NCBI GenBank assembly: GCA_002333145.1
Contig: DDBN01000081.1
Coordinates: forward strand, 31,608-95,607
Source: Moraxellaceae bacterium UBA2031
GTDB taxonomy: Bacteria > Pseudomonadota > Gammaproteobacteria > Pseudomonadales > Moraxellaceae
Direction: 5' to 3'
Length of the DNA stretch: 64,000 nucleotides
Shown here: piece by piece, positions 1 to 9,227 of the stretch
Layout: each line of letters begins with the position of its first letter
How positions within the stretch are numbered: position 1 is the stretch's first letter
The notes under the pieces: generated by a model
Databases searched by the model: none
The model's input: the letters and a program-made list of their open reading frames with translations, nothing else
Told to the model about the DNA's origin: nothing
Position numbers and translations under genes: made by a program

Positions 1-1074
1 TTCGTCCTCGCGATTGAGCTTGAGGCTCTGCGATTCCTTATCGTGCTGGGGCTGGAGGAAATTGAAAATATTACGGGAATAAAGCGCAGATGCTTCCGTT
101 GCCACTGTGGCAGGAATATTGCCGATACCGACAATTCTCACACCATTTTCAGTGATCACAATTTCATCCAGCTTAGAACCTTCAACGTTACCGCCGGAAG
201 AAACGGCCATATCAACAATGACGGCACCCGCCTTCATCTTGGCGACGGTTTCTGCCTTGATCAGCACCGGAGCCTTTCGACCCGGAATCTGCGCAGTAGT
301 GATAACGATGTTGGCAGCAGACACCGCCTTGTCGACAATCACAGCCTGATCACGCACGTACTCAGCCGATGGTGTCCAGGCATAACCGCCCGTACCCAGC
401 GCCTTGGCTTTTTCTTCATCAGACATAGGCACGTCGAGCCACTTTCCGCCCAGCGATTCCACCTGTTCTTTGGCCGCCGGACGCATGTCGGAAGCTTCCA
501 CCACACCGCCGAGACGCTTGGCGGTAGCAATAGCCTGCAGACCCGCAACACCAACGCCGAGAATCACGCAACGAGCAGGCTTGATGGTGCCAGCAGCCGT
601 CATCATCATCGGGAACATGCCAGAGTACTCATTGGCAGCGATCAGCACAGCTTTATAGCCGGCGAGCGAAGCCTGTGAGGACAGAATATCGGAACTCTGC
701 GCACGAGAGATGCGCGGAATCAGTTCCATTGCCACGCAGGTCAAGCCCTTTGCCGCATAGGCATCGAGGTGCGTATTAAGGTGTGGGGCAAAAGCGGCGA
801 GCACAATTGCGCCCTGCTTATAGTTCACCACTTCGTCAGCCGTGGGGCCGGCCACCTTGAACACGACGTCGGCATCTTTCACGGCGTCTGCCGCAGTAGC
901 GGCAATCGTCGCACCGGCTTCTTCATAGGCTTTGTCAGTGCAGCTAGCGCGGATACCTGCTCCACTCTGCACGACCAGCTTGTAACCTAGCGCAACGAAT
1001 TTTTTCACCGTTTCCGGTGTCGCGGCAACGCGCGTTTCGCCCGCAAGGATTTCGGCTGGAATCCCAATTTGCAT
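1..1074 (-). CDS. pntA: NAD(P) transhydrogenase alpha subunit, N-terminal part (partial)
   Basis: Only the first ~358 residues are in the window; the gene runs off the left edge. The protein starts MQIGIPAEILAGETRVAATP, the typical opening of the alanine dehydrogenase/transhydrogenase N-terminal domain. A Rossmann motif (ILGVGVAGLQAIATAK) follows near residue 170. The enzyme is membrane bound and couples hydride transfer between NADH and NADP+ to proton movement. This part is the soluble NAD(H)-binding domain. The visible end (LKLNREDE) resembles the end of the split PntAA form, but whether the gene is split or fused cannot be seen here. The ATG at 1074 follows a GAGGTGAGG-type ribosome site. 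The downstream partners would lie left of the window. Confidence 0.93.
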   Translation of the reverse strand, partial: MQIGIPAEILAGETRVAATPETVKKFVALGYKLVVQSGAGIRASCTDKAYEEAGATIAATAADAVKDADVVFKVAGPTADEVVNYKQGAIVLAAFAPHLNTHLDAYAAKGLTCVAMELIPRISRAQSSDILSSQASLAGYKAVLIAANEYSGMFPMMMTAAGTIKPARCVILGVGVAGLQAIATAKRLGGVVEASDMRPAAKEQVESLGGKWLDVPMSDEEKAKALGTGGYAWTPSAEYVRDQAVIVDKAVSAANIVITTAQIPGRKAPVLIKAETVAKMKAGAVIVDMAVSSGGNVEGSKLDEIVITENGVRIVGIGNIPATVATEASALYSRNIFNFLQPQHDKESQSLKLNREDE

Positions 1075-1384
1075 GGTCAACCCTCACCTCAGATAGCTTC
1101 TGGAAAGTCCGGCCACACATCAGTTCCCTAATGACCGGATAGTATTGTCGTTTTATCGACACATAACGGCCCGGGATTGTAATGCAGGCTTATCACTAAA
1201 AGCGAAACCCCGTGCACCAATTTGTAACCTTTTTTCCTTGATGCTCATCATTTGTCAGGTTCAGCCAGCATAACTGTCCGACAATTCCGCATTCAAATCA
1301 TTAAATCCTATCGAAATGATTGCCTTTGCCCCCCACTAGAGGGCTAAATTGCATTCTCGCCCTGCCCCCAAATGACGCACAGCC
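1075..1384. other. Divergent intergenic region pntA / EamA transporter
   Basis: This 310-base gap separates two divergently read genes and so should hold both promoters. It is relatively AT-rich, with several T and A runs. I find no convincing pair of -35 and -10 boxes, no hairpin terminator and no coding frame. Confidence 0.5.
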
Positions 1385-2278
1385 ATGTCATCACGCCCGG
1401 CCCTTGCTGGCATTCTGCTTGTTCTGGCATCCGCCATCCTGTTTTCCACCAAATCAATCTTTATCAAGCTGGCTTATCAAGAGGCTGTTGACCCGGTAAC
1501 CCTGCTCACACTTCGCCTGATCTTTGCCTTACCGTTCTTTATGGCCATGGGCTTGCTGACCAGTCATCGGGCAGGCGCCCCTGCCTTGCATCGCCGGGAC
1601 TGGACCACCATGTTTCTGCTCGGTTTTGCGGGGTATTACCTTTCGTCCCTGCTCGACTTCATGGGGCTGCAGTACATCAGTGCTGGGCTTGAGCGATTGG
1701 TACTATTTCTTTACCCAACCATGACCGTATTAATGACGGCAGTTATCTTTAAGCGCCCTATCAACGGCATGACATGGGCTGCTATTGCCATCAGCTATAT
1801 TGGTATGGCGCTGGTTGTCTGGCCGGATATTCACCACGCCAGTGAGCATCTGGCTCTGGGCATGGTGCTTGTCTTTGGCAGCGCTCTGGCTTATGCCAGC
1901 TACCTAGTGGGTTCGGGAGAGATTATTCAGCGCATAGGGGCTAACCGGTTTACCGGCATCACACTGAGCTTTTCCTGCGTCTGCTGCGCCCTACACTTCT
2001 TACTGGTCAATCCATTGAGCGCACTTGTCGTGAGTCACCGAGTACTCGGGCTGGGCATTACGCTGGCGATTGTTTGTACCGTTCTGCCTGCAACCCTGTT
2101 AGCCAACGGGATAAAACGTATTGGCGCCAGTAAGGCCGCGCTGATTGGTGCCGTCGGGCCTGTAGCAACGCTATATCTTGGCTACAGCGTTTTGAATGAA
2201 ACCCTGGTGGGGATACAAATGGGGGGGACTGCTCTGGTACTTACCGGAGTTTTACTGGTTTCCCTGAACAAGGGGTGA
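1385..2278 (+). CDS. EamA/DMT family membrane transporter
   Basis: A 297-residue protein made almost entirely of hydrophobic helices, about ten, in two EamA repeats (roughly residues 8-140 and 155-292). The opening ASAILFSTKSIFIKLAY is characteristic of drug/metabolite transporters. The second half keeps the usual GPVATLYLGYSVLNE motif near the ninth and tenth helices. It sits in the inner membrane and probably exports a small metabolite or amino acid, but the substrate cannot be told from sequence. It stands alone, divergent from pntA and convergent with the DUF937 gene. A second, clearly different EamA gene occurs at 15976. ATG at 1385 is the only sensible start. Confidence 0.88.
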   Translation: MSSRPALAGILLVLASAILFSTKSIFIKLAYQEAVDPVTLLTLRLIFALPFFMAMGLLTSHRAGAPALHRRDWTTMFLLGFAGYYLSSLLDFMGLQYISAGLERLVLFLYPTMTVLMTAVIFKRPINGMTWAAIAISYIGMALVVWPDIHHASEHLALGMVLVFGSALAYASYLVGSGEIIQRIGANRFTGITLSFSCVCCALHFLLVNPLSALVVSHRVLGLGITLAIVCTVLPATLLANGIKRIGASKAALIGAVGPVATLYLGYSVLNETLVGIQMGGTALVLTGVLLVSLNKG

Positions 2279-2324
2279 GCCCGACATCACTGCGATGATG
2301 ACATCTGGCTCACACCCATGCTTA

Positions 2325-2723
2325 TTACTTCAGAAAACCCTTCAACAGATCAGCGCCCTTGGCCAGCAAGTCGCCCCCCTCTGGCATCTGACCATTAGGT
2401 GTCAGCTTACTGACTAAGCCTGGCAGCACCTGAGCGATCTGTGACGCTACCTGCTGTGGGTCCACACCCAGCTTGCTGGCAATAACGGCAACCTGCTCAC
2501 TGCCAAGTACAGCCTGAATCTGCTGCGCCGATACAGGAAGGTTTTCCCCTGTGCCAACCCAGGAAGCCACAACATCTCCCAGCCCGCCTGACTGAAACTT
2601 CTTTAGCAGGCCGTCCAAACCACCATTCTGGCTTAACAACTGTTGGCCCAATGCCAGCATATCTGATGCGCCACCTGATTGAGCGCCACCCAGCATCTTG
2701 CCGACTTCATCCAGTAATCCCAT
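2325..2723 (-). CDS. YidB-like DUF937 family protein
   Basis: A 132-residue protein opening MGLLDEVGKMLGG, as in the YidB/DUF937 family. The middle (GGLGDVVASWVGTGENLPVS, about residues 46-65) is the family hallmark, followed by a conserved helix with the pattern QIQAVLGSEQV. It is rich in Gly, Gln and Ser, with no signal peptide or membrane segment. The molecular function of the family is not established. A good ribosome site (AGGAGA, 6 bases before ATG) supports the start at 2723. It is read alone on the minus strand, downstream of a terminator that ends the AdeT-like gene. Confidence 0.85.
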   Translation of the reverse strand: MGLLDEVGKMLGGAQSGGASDMLALGQQLLSQNGGLDGLLKKFQSGGLGDVVASWVGTGENLPVSAQQIQAVLGSEQVAVIASKLGVDPQQVASQIAQVLPGLVSKLTPNGQMPEGGDLLAKGADLLKGFLK

Positions 2724-2804
2724 GATGCTTCTCCTGAAAATTCAGCTAACGGAAAACTAGAATAGACTCCCTTTCTGGAAACATCTACACACACCACACC
2801 GCAC

Positions 2805-2837
2805 AAACAAAAAGACGACATCCTTGCGGATATCGCC
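2805..2837 (-). terminator. Intrinsic terminator after the AdeT-like gene
   Basis: On the minus strand a 10-bp stem (GGCGATATCC / GGATGTCGTC, with two G-U pairs) closes on a GCAA tetraloop and is followed by TTTTTGTTTG. It lies 26 bases past the stop codon at 2863. Confidence 0.8.
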
Positions 2838-2862
2838 TTTTTTCTATCAATTGAATATGGAG

Positions 2863-3981
2863 TTATTCATCCTTGAGTGCGCACTCCGCATTCTGTGGCT
2901 CATGTCTACAGCGAATCCGTTTAAGCAGCCCCGTCATGCGAGGATCATAAAAACCCTCACGGGTAAGCTGCAATCGCGCTTCGCGCATCATGCCAAAATA
3001 TTTTTCTTTATCGGCATCTGACAAGTCCATCCAATACTTTGCCGGAATATCCTTCTCCATCGCATCGATCAATTGATAGGCCTGCTCAAGATAGCCAATC
3101 GCAAAGTTTCGGATTTTCTGAATTTTATCATCCAGCTCCGGAACTTCCTTGATGAACTTGTCACGATTAAAAACAATTGCACCGGTCATCATTGTCAGCG
3201 GCAAGCGATAGATTGCACCCTTATCCCCTAGGCCACGGTATAGCTCAAACGGCCGAAAAGCCAAGGCTGGGGCGGCAATAATATCTACCTGGCCATTATT
3301 GAACTTGCCCGCAAAATTGGTAATGTCTGACGCCACAGGCTGTGCGCCAAGTTGTTGCACCATCTTGGCTTGGGATTTGTCCCACTCCAATACTGCCACT
3401 TTCTTACCTGCTGCCTTTTCAATGGAATCGATCTTGCGATCGTTAACCATTACATACACCGCACCCAGTGGCACCACACCACCCACTTGGTAAGAGCCGT
3501 TAATCATCATCGGTGCTACTTTGGGGTTGGTATACAACACCCTCATGGCAGAGCGTAGCTGGTCGTAATTTCTCAGCGATCCGACAGAGTCTAAACTCCC
3601 GATAAAGAGATTGAACTGCTTGGCGCGTAACGTAGAGATAGCCACTGCATCACATTGGCCGGCCTTGAAGTCCTCTGCAGCAACGCGTTCGTCCGTGTAG
3701 GCTTTAACCTCAATGAAAACATTCCAGCGTCGCGCTTCCAGAATCATATCCTTCGCGTATTGAATGGCTGGTCCGTTATTGCCGACAGGGTCAAAGATAC
3801 AAACTTTAATATTAAGCGGCTTGTCCAACGGCTTAATACCCGTTGCCTCAGCAAACTGGGCTGCTGTAGGGAGATTCAGCTTCACTCCCTCAACATCAAT
3901 AGTCCGTGCTTGAACAGGATTAGTCAGAAGCATGGTGGCGATTGCAGCGGCACACCAACGAATACGAAAGAGTCGGGGCAT
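2863..3981 (-). CDS. AdeT-like putative periplasmic solute-binding protein
   Basis: A 372-residue secreted protein. An N-terminal signal peptide ends near residue 25 (TNPVQA|RTIDV). The body has the two-lobed binding-protein look: a lobe start at NIKVCIFDPVGNNG (about 58-71), KAYTDERVAAEDFKAGQCDAVA (about 93-114) and VNDRKIDSIEKAAGKKVAVLE in the second lobe. This matches what I recall of the AdeT1/AdeT2 family from Acinetobacter, once linked to efflux but now treated as putative solute-binding, related to TRAP-type DctP proteins. No transporter membrane genes are adjacent, so substrate and partner are unknown. A C-terminal Cys pair (CRHEPQNAEC) may form a disulfide. The ATG at 3981 precedes the signal peptide directly. 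Confidence 0.75.
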   Translation of the reverse strand: MPRLFRIRWCAAAIATMLLTNPVQARTIDVEGVKLNLPTAAQFAEATGIKPLDKPLNIKVCIFDPVGNNGPAIQYAKDMILEARRWNVFIEVKAYTDERVAAEDFKAGQCDAVAISTLRAKQFNLFIGSLDSVGSLRNYDQLRSAMRVLYTNPKVAPMMINGSYQVGGVVPLGAVYVMVNDRKIDSIEKAAGKKVAVLEWDKSQAKMVQQLGAQPVASDITNFAGKFNNGQVDIIAAPALAFRPFELYRGLGDKGAIYRLPLTMMTGAIVFNRDKFIKEVPELDDKIQKIRNFAIGYLEQAYQLIDAMEKDIPAKYWMDLSDADKEKYFGMMREARLQLTREGFYDPRMTGLLKRIRCRHEPQNAECALKDE

Positions 3982-4132
3982 AAAGCTCTCCTGATCGGGA
4001 GGGTTGTTACCTCCCCAGTCTTATTATTATCAAACCATCATAGATGGCTATCTGATCAGTAGGATTGACCCTAATGCCAAACCAGTTAGTCACACAAGCA
4101 AACTACAAAGTACGGGTAATGGCAGCTTTGGT

Positions 4133-4169
4133 CTATAGAAAAGGCGGCCACTGGCCGCCTTTTCTATAG
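4133..4169 (-). terminator. Intrinsic terminator after lysS
   Basis: A perfect 18-bp inverted repeat (CTATAGAAAAGGCGGCCA and its complement) lies 18 bases past the lysS stop. The GC core GGCGGCCA is followed by TTTTCTATAG, so it reads as a terminator on both strands. Only lysS points into it. Confidence 0.85.
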
Positions 4170-4186
4170 TTCTCAATCTACCGCAA

Positions 4187-5701
4187 TCAATGCTCAGGCC
4201 GCATATGCGGAAACAAGATAACGTCACGAATACTGGGGGCATTAGTGAATATCATTACCAGTCTGTCGATACCAATGCCTTCTCCTGCCGTAGGAGGAAG
4301 GCCGTACTCCAGAGCCCGAATGTAATCAGCGTCGTAGTGCATCGCCTCGTCATCGCCGGCATCCTTCTCACGCATCTGGTGATGAAAACGCTCTGCCTGA
4401 TCTTCCGGATCATTCAACTCGGAAAAGCCATTGGCAATCTCACGGCCACCAATGAAAAATTCGAATCGATCCGTGATGAACTCATTATGGTCATTGCGAC
4501 GAGCCAGCGGCGACACTTCTGCAGGGTATTCGGTAATGAAGGTTGGCTGACGTAGCTGAGCCTCCACCGTTTCCTCAAAAATAATAGTGTGTAGCTTACC
4601 GATGCCCCAGATGGGCTTCACGGCCATCTTGAGCTTGCTGCGAATAATCTCGGCAGCCTGATCAATATCCCAAAGCTGCTCGCGGGTCAGGTCAGTGTTG
4701 TACTTCAGGATGGAGTCGACCATCGATATCCGCTCGAAAGGCTGACCAAAATCGAACACCTCGCCTTGGTACTCTACTTCTGTGTTACCGAGGATATCTT
4801 CAGCCAATGTACGCAGCATGGCTTCAGTTAAATCCATCAGATCACGGTAATCCGCATAGGCTTGATAAAACTCGATCATGGTAAATTCCGGATTATGACG
4901 GGCAGACACCCCCTCATTACGGAAATTACGGTTGATCTCGAATACACGCTCGAAGCCACCCACCACCAGACGCTTTAAGTAAAGCTCAGGAGCGATACGC
5001 AGAAACAAAGGCATATCAAGAGCATTGTGATGCGTATTAAATGGCTTGGCTGCCGCGCCACCCGGAATCACATGCATCATTGGAGTTTCAACTTCCATGA
5101 AGTCACGATTCGTCATAAAGCGGCGAATACCCTCGACGACCTGAGAGCGAATACGAAAAGTACGACGCGTATCCTCGCTCATAATGAGATCGACATATCG
5201 CTGACGGTATTTCATCTCCTGATCCGTCATGCCATGAAATTTTTCAGGCAATGGACGCAGAGACTTGGTCAGCAAGCGTAGCTCTTCAACATGCACCGAA
5301 AGTTCACCCGTCTTGGTCTTAAAGACATAGCCACGAGCACCAACGATGTCACCAATATCCCACTTCTTAAAGCTGGAATAGGTTTCTTCGCCCACTGCAT
5401 CACGGGAAATATAGAGCTGAGTGCGGCCCGTCATATCTTGAATAGTAGTGAAACTAGCCTTGCCCATGACGCGCTTGAGCATGATGCGACCAGCCACCGA
5501 AAAGAATTGCTTGTCGGCTTCTAGCACATCATTTTCCATGCTGCCGAAACGATTCTGCAGGTCGGTGCAGTAGGCATCACGACGGAAATCATTTGGAAAG
5601 GCTTGGCCGGCTTCACGCAGTTCGGCGAGCTTCTGCTTACGCTCAGCGATCAGCTTATTCTCATCAATATGCACTTCGGTGTTTTGCGGCTGTTCGCTCA
5701 T
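4187..5701 (-). CDS. lysS: Lysyl-tRNA synthetase, class II
   Basis: A 504-residue protein of normal family length. It charges tRNA-Lys with lysine in the cytoplasm. An OB-fold anticodon-binding domain (about 65-150) is followed by the class II catalytic core. Motif 2 ([19 protein letters not shown]) is near residues 260-278 and motif 3 ([13 protein letters not shown]) near the C-terminus. The ATG at 5701 is 74 bases after the prfB stop on the same strand. The prfB-lysS pair is a conserved operon in many gammaproteobacteria, and the lack of a terminator between them fits co-transcription. Confidence 0.97.
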   Translation of the reverse strand: MSEQPQNTEVHIDENKLIAERKQKLAELREAGQAFPNDFRRDAYCTDLQNRFGSMENDVLEADKQFFSVAGRIMLKRVMGKASFTTIQDMTGRTQLYISRDAVGEETYSSFKKWDIGDIVGARGYVFKTKTGELSVHVEELRLLTKSLRPLPEKFHGMTDQEMKYRQRYVDLIMSEDTRRTFRIRSQVVEGIRRFMTNRDFMEVETPMMHVIPGGAAAKPFNTHHNALDMPLFLRIAPELYLKRLVVGGFERVFEINRNFRNEGVSARHNPEFTMIEFYQAYADYRDLMDLTEAMLRTLAEDILGNTEVEYQGEVFDFGQPFERISMVDSILKYNTDLTREQLWDIDQAAEIIRSKLKMAVKPIWGIGKLHTIIFEETVEAQLRQPTFITEYPAEVSPLARRNDHNEFITDRFEFFIGGREIANGFSELNDPEDQAERFHHQMREKDAGDDEAMHYDADYIRALEYGLPPTAGEGIGIDRLVMIFTNAPSIRDVILFPHMRPEH

Positions 5702-5775
5702 GTCTTCTACCTTTTTGCTCTCCCCTTCGCGCTTGAAGGTGGAGAAAAAATCACACGCCCGTCAGATGTCGACGG

Positions 5776-6871
5776 TTACAGACCCATCTTTAGCGAGGCT
5801 TCGATAAACTCATCGATGTCGCCATCCAGCACCGCATTGGGATTAGAGCTTTCAATATTGCTGCGCAAATCCTTTACGCGGGACTGATCCAACACATAAG
5901 AACGGATCTGACTGCCCCAGCCCACATCCGACTTAGTTTCTTCCAGAGCCTGCTTGCTGGCATTACGCTTTAATACTTCCAGCTCATAGAGCTTGGCACG
6001 CAGTAATTTCCATGCGCGATCACGGTTGGCATGCTGAGAGCGTTCGTTCTGCACCGCTACCACAGTATTCGTTGGAATATGTGTCAAACGCACAGCGGAG
6101 TCGGTCTTGTTAATATGCTGACCGCCCGCACCGGAGGCCCGATAGGTATCCGTTCGCACATCTGATGGATTGATATCAATTTCGATATTGTCGTCGACTT
6201 CTGGGGAGACAAATACCGATGAGAAAGAGGTGTGTCGACGATTACCGGAATCGTAGGGCGACTTACGCACTAAACGGTGCACACCTGTTTCGGTACGCAG
6301 CCAGCCAAAGGCATACGCACCTTCGACACGAATGGTCGCGGACTTGATTCCCGCAACATCACCGTCAGACACTTCCATGATCTCACCCTTAAAACCATGG
6401 CGATCAATCCAGCGCAGGTACATGCGGAACAGCATGCTGGCCCAGTCTTGGGCTTCGGTACCACCGGCACCGGCCTGGATGTCGATAAAACAGTTACTTG
6501 GGTCCATCTCACCCGCAAACATGCGGCGAAACTCAAGATCGGCTACGGCTTTCTCAAGGCTATTGAGCTCGGTGTCAACATCTGACAACGTGCCTTCGTC
6601 ATCCTCTTCCTCTGCCAGGTCCAACAGGTCTTTGGCATCAACGAGACCAATAACGAGCCGATCAAGGGTTAGCACTACTCCCTCCAAATCCGCTCGCTCC
6701 TTGCCGATGGCCTGAGCCTTTTCCGGGTCATTCCAAAGCGTAGGATCTTCGAGCTCACGCATCACCTCTTCGAGGCGCTCTTTTTTCAGATCATAGTCAA
6801 AGGTACCCCCTGAGCGATGCAGCGCGCTCGGAGAGGTCCTTGATGCGGTTTAGATACGGATTAATTTCCAT
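5776..6871 (-). CDS. prfB: Peptide chain release factor 2 with programmed +1 frameshift
   Basis: RF2 reads UGA and UAA stop codons. Translation starts at ATG 6871 ([13 protein letters not shown]), meets an in-frame TGA at 6797-6799 after 24 codons, and continues in the +1 frame to 5776. The product is about 364 residues, the normal RF2 length. The slippery site AGGGGGTACCTTTGAC (6796-6811) carries the internal Shine-Dalgarno-like AGGGGG and CTT TGA C, exactly the autoregulatory frameshift of the family: low RF2 allows the shift. The GGQ catalytic motif (SGAGGQHIN) is intact. The stop-codon recognition tripeptide reads SPY where SPF is usual. Annotations that start at the internal ATG 6765 miss the first 35 residues. 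Confidence 0.95.
6796..6811 (-). promoter_or_regulatory. RF2 programmed +1 frameshift site
   Basis: The minus strand reads AGG GGG TAC CTT TGA C: a Shine-Dalgarno-like AGGGGG three bases before the CTT slippery codon and the in-frame TGA. This is the well-known RF2 autoregulation signal. Only the wobble base of the Tyr codon (TAC for TAT) differs from the E. coli site. Confidence 0.95.
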
Positions 6872-6947
6872 AGGAAAAAGGGCGGCGAATGGATTAAGGG
6901 CGCGGATTGTACCGGATGCGCACAAAACCGGCCACAACGAGTCTTAC

Positions 6948-6978
6948 GGAAACAAAACCGGCCGCATAAGCGACCGGT
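6948..6978 (-). terminator. Probable terminator after the small membrane peptide gene
   Basis: The minus strand shows ACCGGTCGC-TTAT-GCGGCCGGT, a 9-bp stem with one G-U pair, followed by TTTGTTTCC. It lies about 50 bases past the stop at 7028 and before prfB. Confidence 0.55.
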
Positions 6979-7027
6979 AAGAGGCAGGATTCAGCGTCCC
7001 TGCACACGAACTATTTCAGGAGCGGCG

Positions 7028-7177
7028 TCAGGACCAAGGTTCGACGCTGGCAGGTGCGCTCACTTCTTGGCGCGCTGAGTCGTTATTAAAAAAGGTAACT
7101 ATGACGGTGCCATAAGCCATGGCCATGGCGAGCAGACTCACGGATAACGTCCGAGCAGCCTGTTGCAGGGTAATCAT
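7028..7177 (-). CDS. Small single-helix membrane peptide, unknown function
   Basis: A 49-residue open frame starting MITLQQAARTLSVSLL. One hydrophobic stretch (about residues 9-31) could be a membrane helix or uncleaved signal, followed by a polar tail ending ASVEPWS. The start at 7177 is supported by GGAG six bases upstream. A hairpin terminator follows, so the unit looks like an independent gene. The frame can be extended upstream to 7288, but that part reads like non-coding sequence. I do not recognise a family. It lies between recJ and prfB, both on the same strand. Confidence 0.5.
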   Translation of the reverse strand: MITLQQAARTLSVSLLAMAMAYGTVIVTFFNNDSARQEVSAPASVEPWS

Positions 7178-7382
7178 GATGATCTCCAATCGTTCAATCG
7201 TACCGCCCGGAACAAACCTAATGGTGAAATCAGGACCCGAACGGCTAGCCGGTTCACAGAAGCCAGATGGCTCCAGACCGGTGATCAAATAATAACCGAA
7301 AACACCCCTGAATGACAGGCAGGGCGGTTACCGACTGTAAAGAGAACAATTTTTATTCATATAAATCAATTATTTATATGGA

Positions 7383-9110
7383 TTAGAGTGGCTCCATGTA
7401 CTCCACCCGCAACTGCAAAGAGCGGCTGCCTCGGAACTCATTGATATCCAGCCGGTAGACGAGGCGTACTTTTTTTGACGAATTAGGCCACTGTGCACGA
7501 TCCACATTAAAGGCAATCGCATCAAAAATACGGTTCGACGCAGGGTGAGCCACACTCATTTTGATGTGTTTCTCCTTGAGTACCTTTTGCTCCAAGCAGT
7601 GAAAGTCACCATGAAACATTGGCTCAGGGAAGCCCTGCCCCCACGGCCCTGCCTCACGCAAGACATCCGCAAATGGCTCGGTAAAGCAATCTGCCGGCAG
7701 CTCGCCGTCAGAGTACAGCACTGGTTCCAAGTCCTCAGGATTAACCACATCACCCACTGCCTTGTTGAAGGCTGCACGAAACGCCTCCAGACGTGCTACA
7801 GGCAAGGTGAGGCCTGCTGCCATGGCATGACCACCAAAGCGTGTAATAAGGCCTGGATTTCGCGCTGCCACGGTATCCAGCACATCCCTTATATGCACAC
7901 CCGGAATGGATCTGGCAGACCCCTTAAGCTCATCAGAGCCAGGTGCTGACGATGCAAACGCAATTACTGGGCGATGAAATCGTTCCTTGAGACGGCCCGC
8001 CAAAATACCGACTACGCCTTGATGCCAGTCGCGATGGAAAAGTGTTAGCCCAAAGGGCAGCGCTTCCTTGTCCAGCGAAAACGTCTGCAGCACATGCATG
8101 GCCTCTTTTTGCATGCTGCCTTCGATCTGCCGCCGTTCGATGTTGAGCCCGTCCAGCTCAGACGCATATTGCCGTGCAAGATCTACCGAACCTGTCAGCA
8201 AGCATTCAATGCCTTGCGACATATCATCCAAGCGCCCTGCTGCATTCAGTCGTGGAGCCACTTGAAACCCAAGATCCGTCGCCACCAATTGTGCCGGCTG
8301 CTTGCTTGCGATATCCAATAGTGCCGTGATGCCGGGCCGGCAACGCCCCGCACGAATACGGTTAAGGCCCTGATGCACCAGAACACGGTTATTGGCGTCC
8401 AATGGCACCACATCTGCCACCGTACCCAATGCAACCAAGTCCAGATAGTCCGCCATGGCTGGCTCAGGAATATTCATGGTGGTAAACCAACCCTGCTCCT
8501 TCATGCGCGTGCGAAAGCACGAGAGCAGGTAAAAGACCACGCCAACGCCGGCCAGGTTTTTACTGAGAAATACGCAGCCGGGCTGATTGGGATTAAGAAT
8601 GGCTGCCGCTTCCGGCAATACAGCGCCCGGTAGGTGGTGATCTGTGACCAACACCTTCATCCCTAGCGCATTGGCCGCTGCCACGCCCTCGAGACTGGAA
8701 ATACCGTTATCAACCGTCACAATCAGATAAGGCGTTTTGGTTGCGTGCGCCAACTCAACAATTTCAGGCGTCAGCCCATATCCATAGGTAAAGCGATTGG
8801 GCACCAGATAATCAATCACAGCACCCATGGCACGCAGCACCAGCACCGCCAGCACCGTGCTGGTAGCACCATCCGCATCAAAGTCTCCCACCACCAGAAT
8901 CCGTTGCTTTTCTTTTAAGGCAACTTCAAGCAAATCCAGTGCAGCTTCCATGCCTTTGAGTTGAGGTGCGTGTAAGCCTTGAAGATTGCGAATCAAATCA
9001 TTTGAGGATTGCACTCCACGAGCGGCATAAATATGTGCCAGAACGGGATGCAGCCCATTAAGTGCATCAGGAGCAGAAGCATTAGTGCGTAAACGTATTA
9101 TTTTCTTCAT
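7383..9110 (-). CDS. recJ: Single-stranded-DNA-specific exonuclease RecJ
   Basis: A 575-residue protein matching RecJ length. RecJ degrades single-stranded DNA 5' to 3' in recombination and mismatch repair. The DHH phosphoesterase core is clear: VVGDFDADGATSTVL near residue 78, VTVDNG, and VTDHHLPGA about residue 155. The DHHA1 part carries the usual RFGGHAMAAGLTL motif near residue 395, and an OB-fold follows at the C-terminus. I chose ATG 9110 (MKKIIRLRT). A TTG at 9152 would add 14 unlikely residues. It is followed by the small peptide gene on the same strand. Confidence 0.95.
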   Translation of the reverse strand: MKKIIRLRTNASAPDALNGLHPVLAHIYAARGVQSSNDLIRNLQGLHAPQLKGMEAALDLLEVALKEKQRILVVGDFDADGATSTVLAVLVLRAMGAVIDYLVPNRFTYGYGLTPEIVELAHATKTPYLIVTVDNGISSLEGVAAANALGMKVLVTDHHLPGAVLPEAAAILNPNQPGCVFLSKNLAGVGVVFYLLSCFRTRMKEQGWFTTMNIPEPAMADYLDLVALGTVADVVPLDANNRVLVHQGLNRIRAGRCRPGITALLDIASKQPAQLVATDLGFQVAPRLNAAGRLDDMSQGIECLLTGSVDLARQYASELDGLNIERRQIEGSMQKEAMHVLQTFSLDKEALPFGLTLFHRDWHQGVVGILAGRLKERFHRPVIAFASSAPGSDELKGSARSIPGVHIRDVLDTVAARNPGLITRFGGHAMAAGLTLPVARLEAFRAAFNKAVGDVVNPEDLEPVLYSDGELPADCFTEPFADVLREAGPWGQGFPEPMFHGDFHCLEQKVLKEKHIKMSVAHPASNRIFDAIAFNVDRAQWPNSSKKVRLVYRLDINEFRGSRSLQLRVEYMEPL

Positions 9111-9186
9111 AGGGGCAATTCTACCGAGCGATATGGATTCACCGGGGCACAATCAAAGACGCATCGACACCATCACCGTATAAAGC

Positions 9187-9215
9187 AAAAAGCCCGGCAA
9201 TAGCCGGGCCTTTTT
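9187..9215 (-). terminator. Terminator after hom-thrC
   Basis: The stem GGCCCGGC-TATT-GCCGGGCT with A and T runs on both sides lies 13 bases past the thrC stop. It can act on both strands, but only the hom-thrC operon runs into it. Confidence 0.85.
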
Positions 9216-9227
9216 ATTCAGCATGAA

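Noticed and set aside
2275..2313. GTGAGCC ... GGCTCAC as a terminator after the first EamA gene
   Set aside because: Only 7 bp pair across a 25-base loop and no T run follows.
3655..4062. Plus-strand open frame starting inside the AdeT-like gene
   Set aside because: Antisense to a protein with signal peptide and conserved body; no supporting features.
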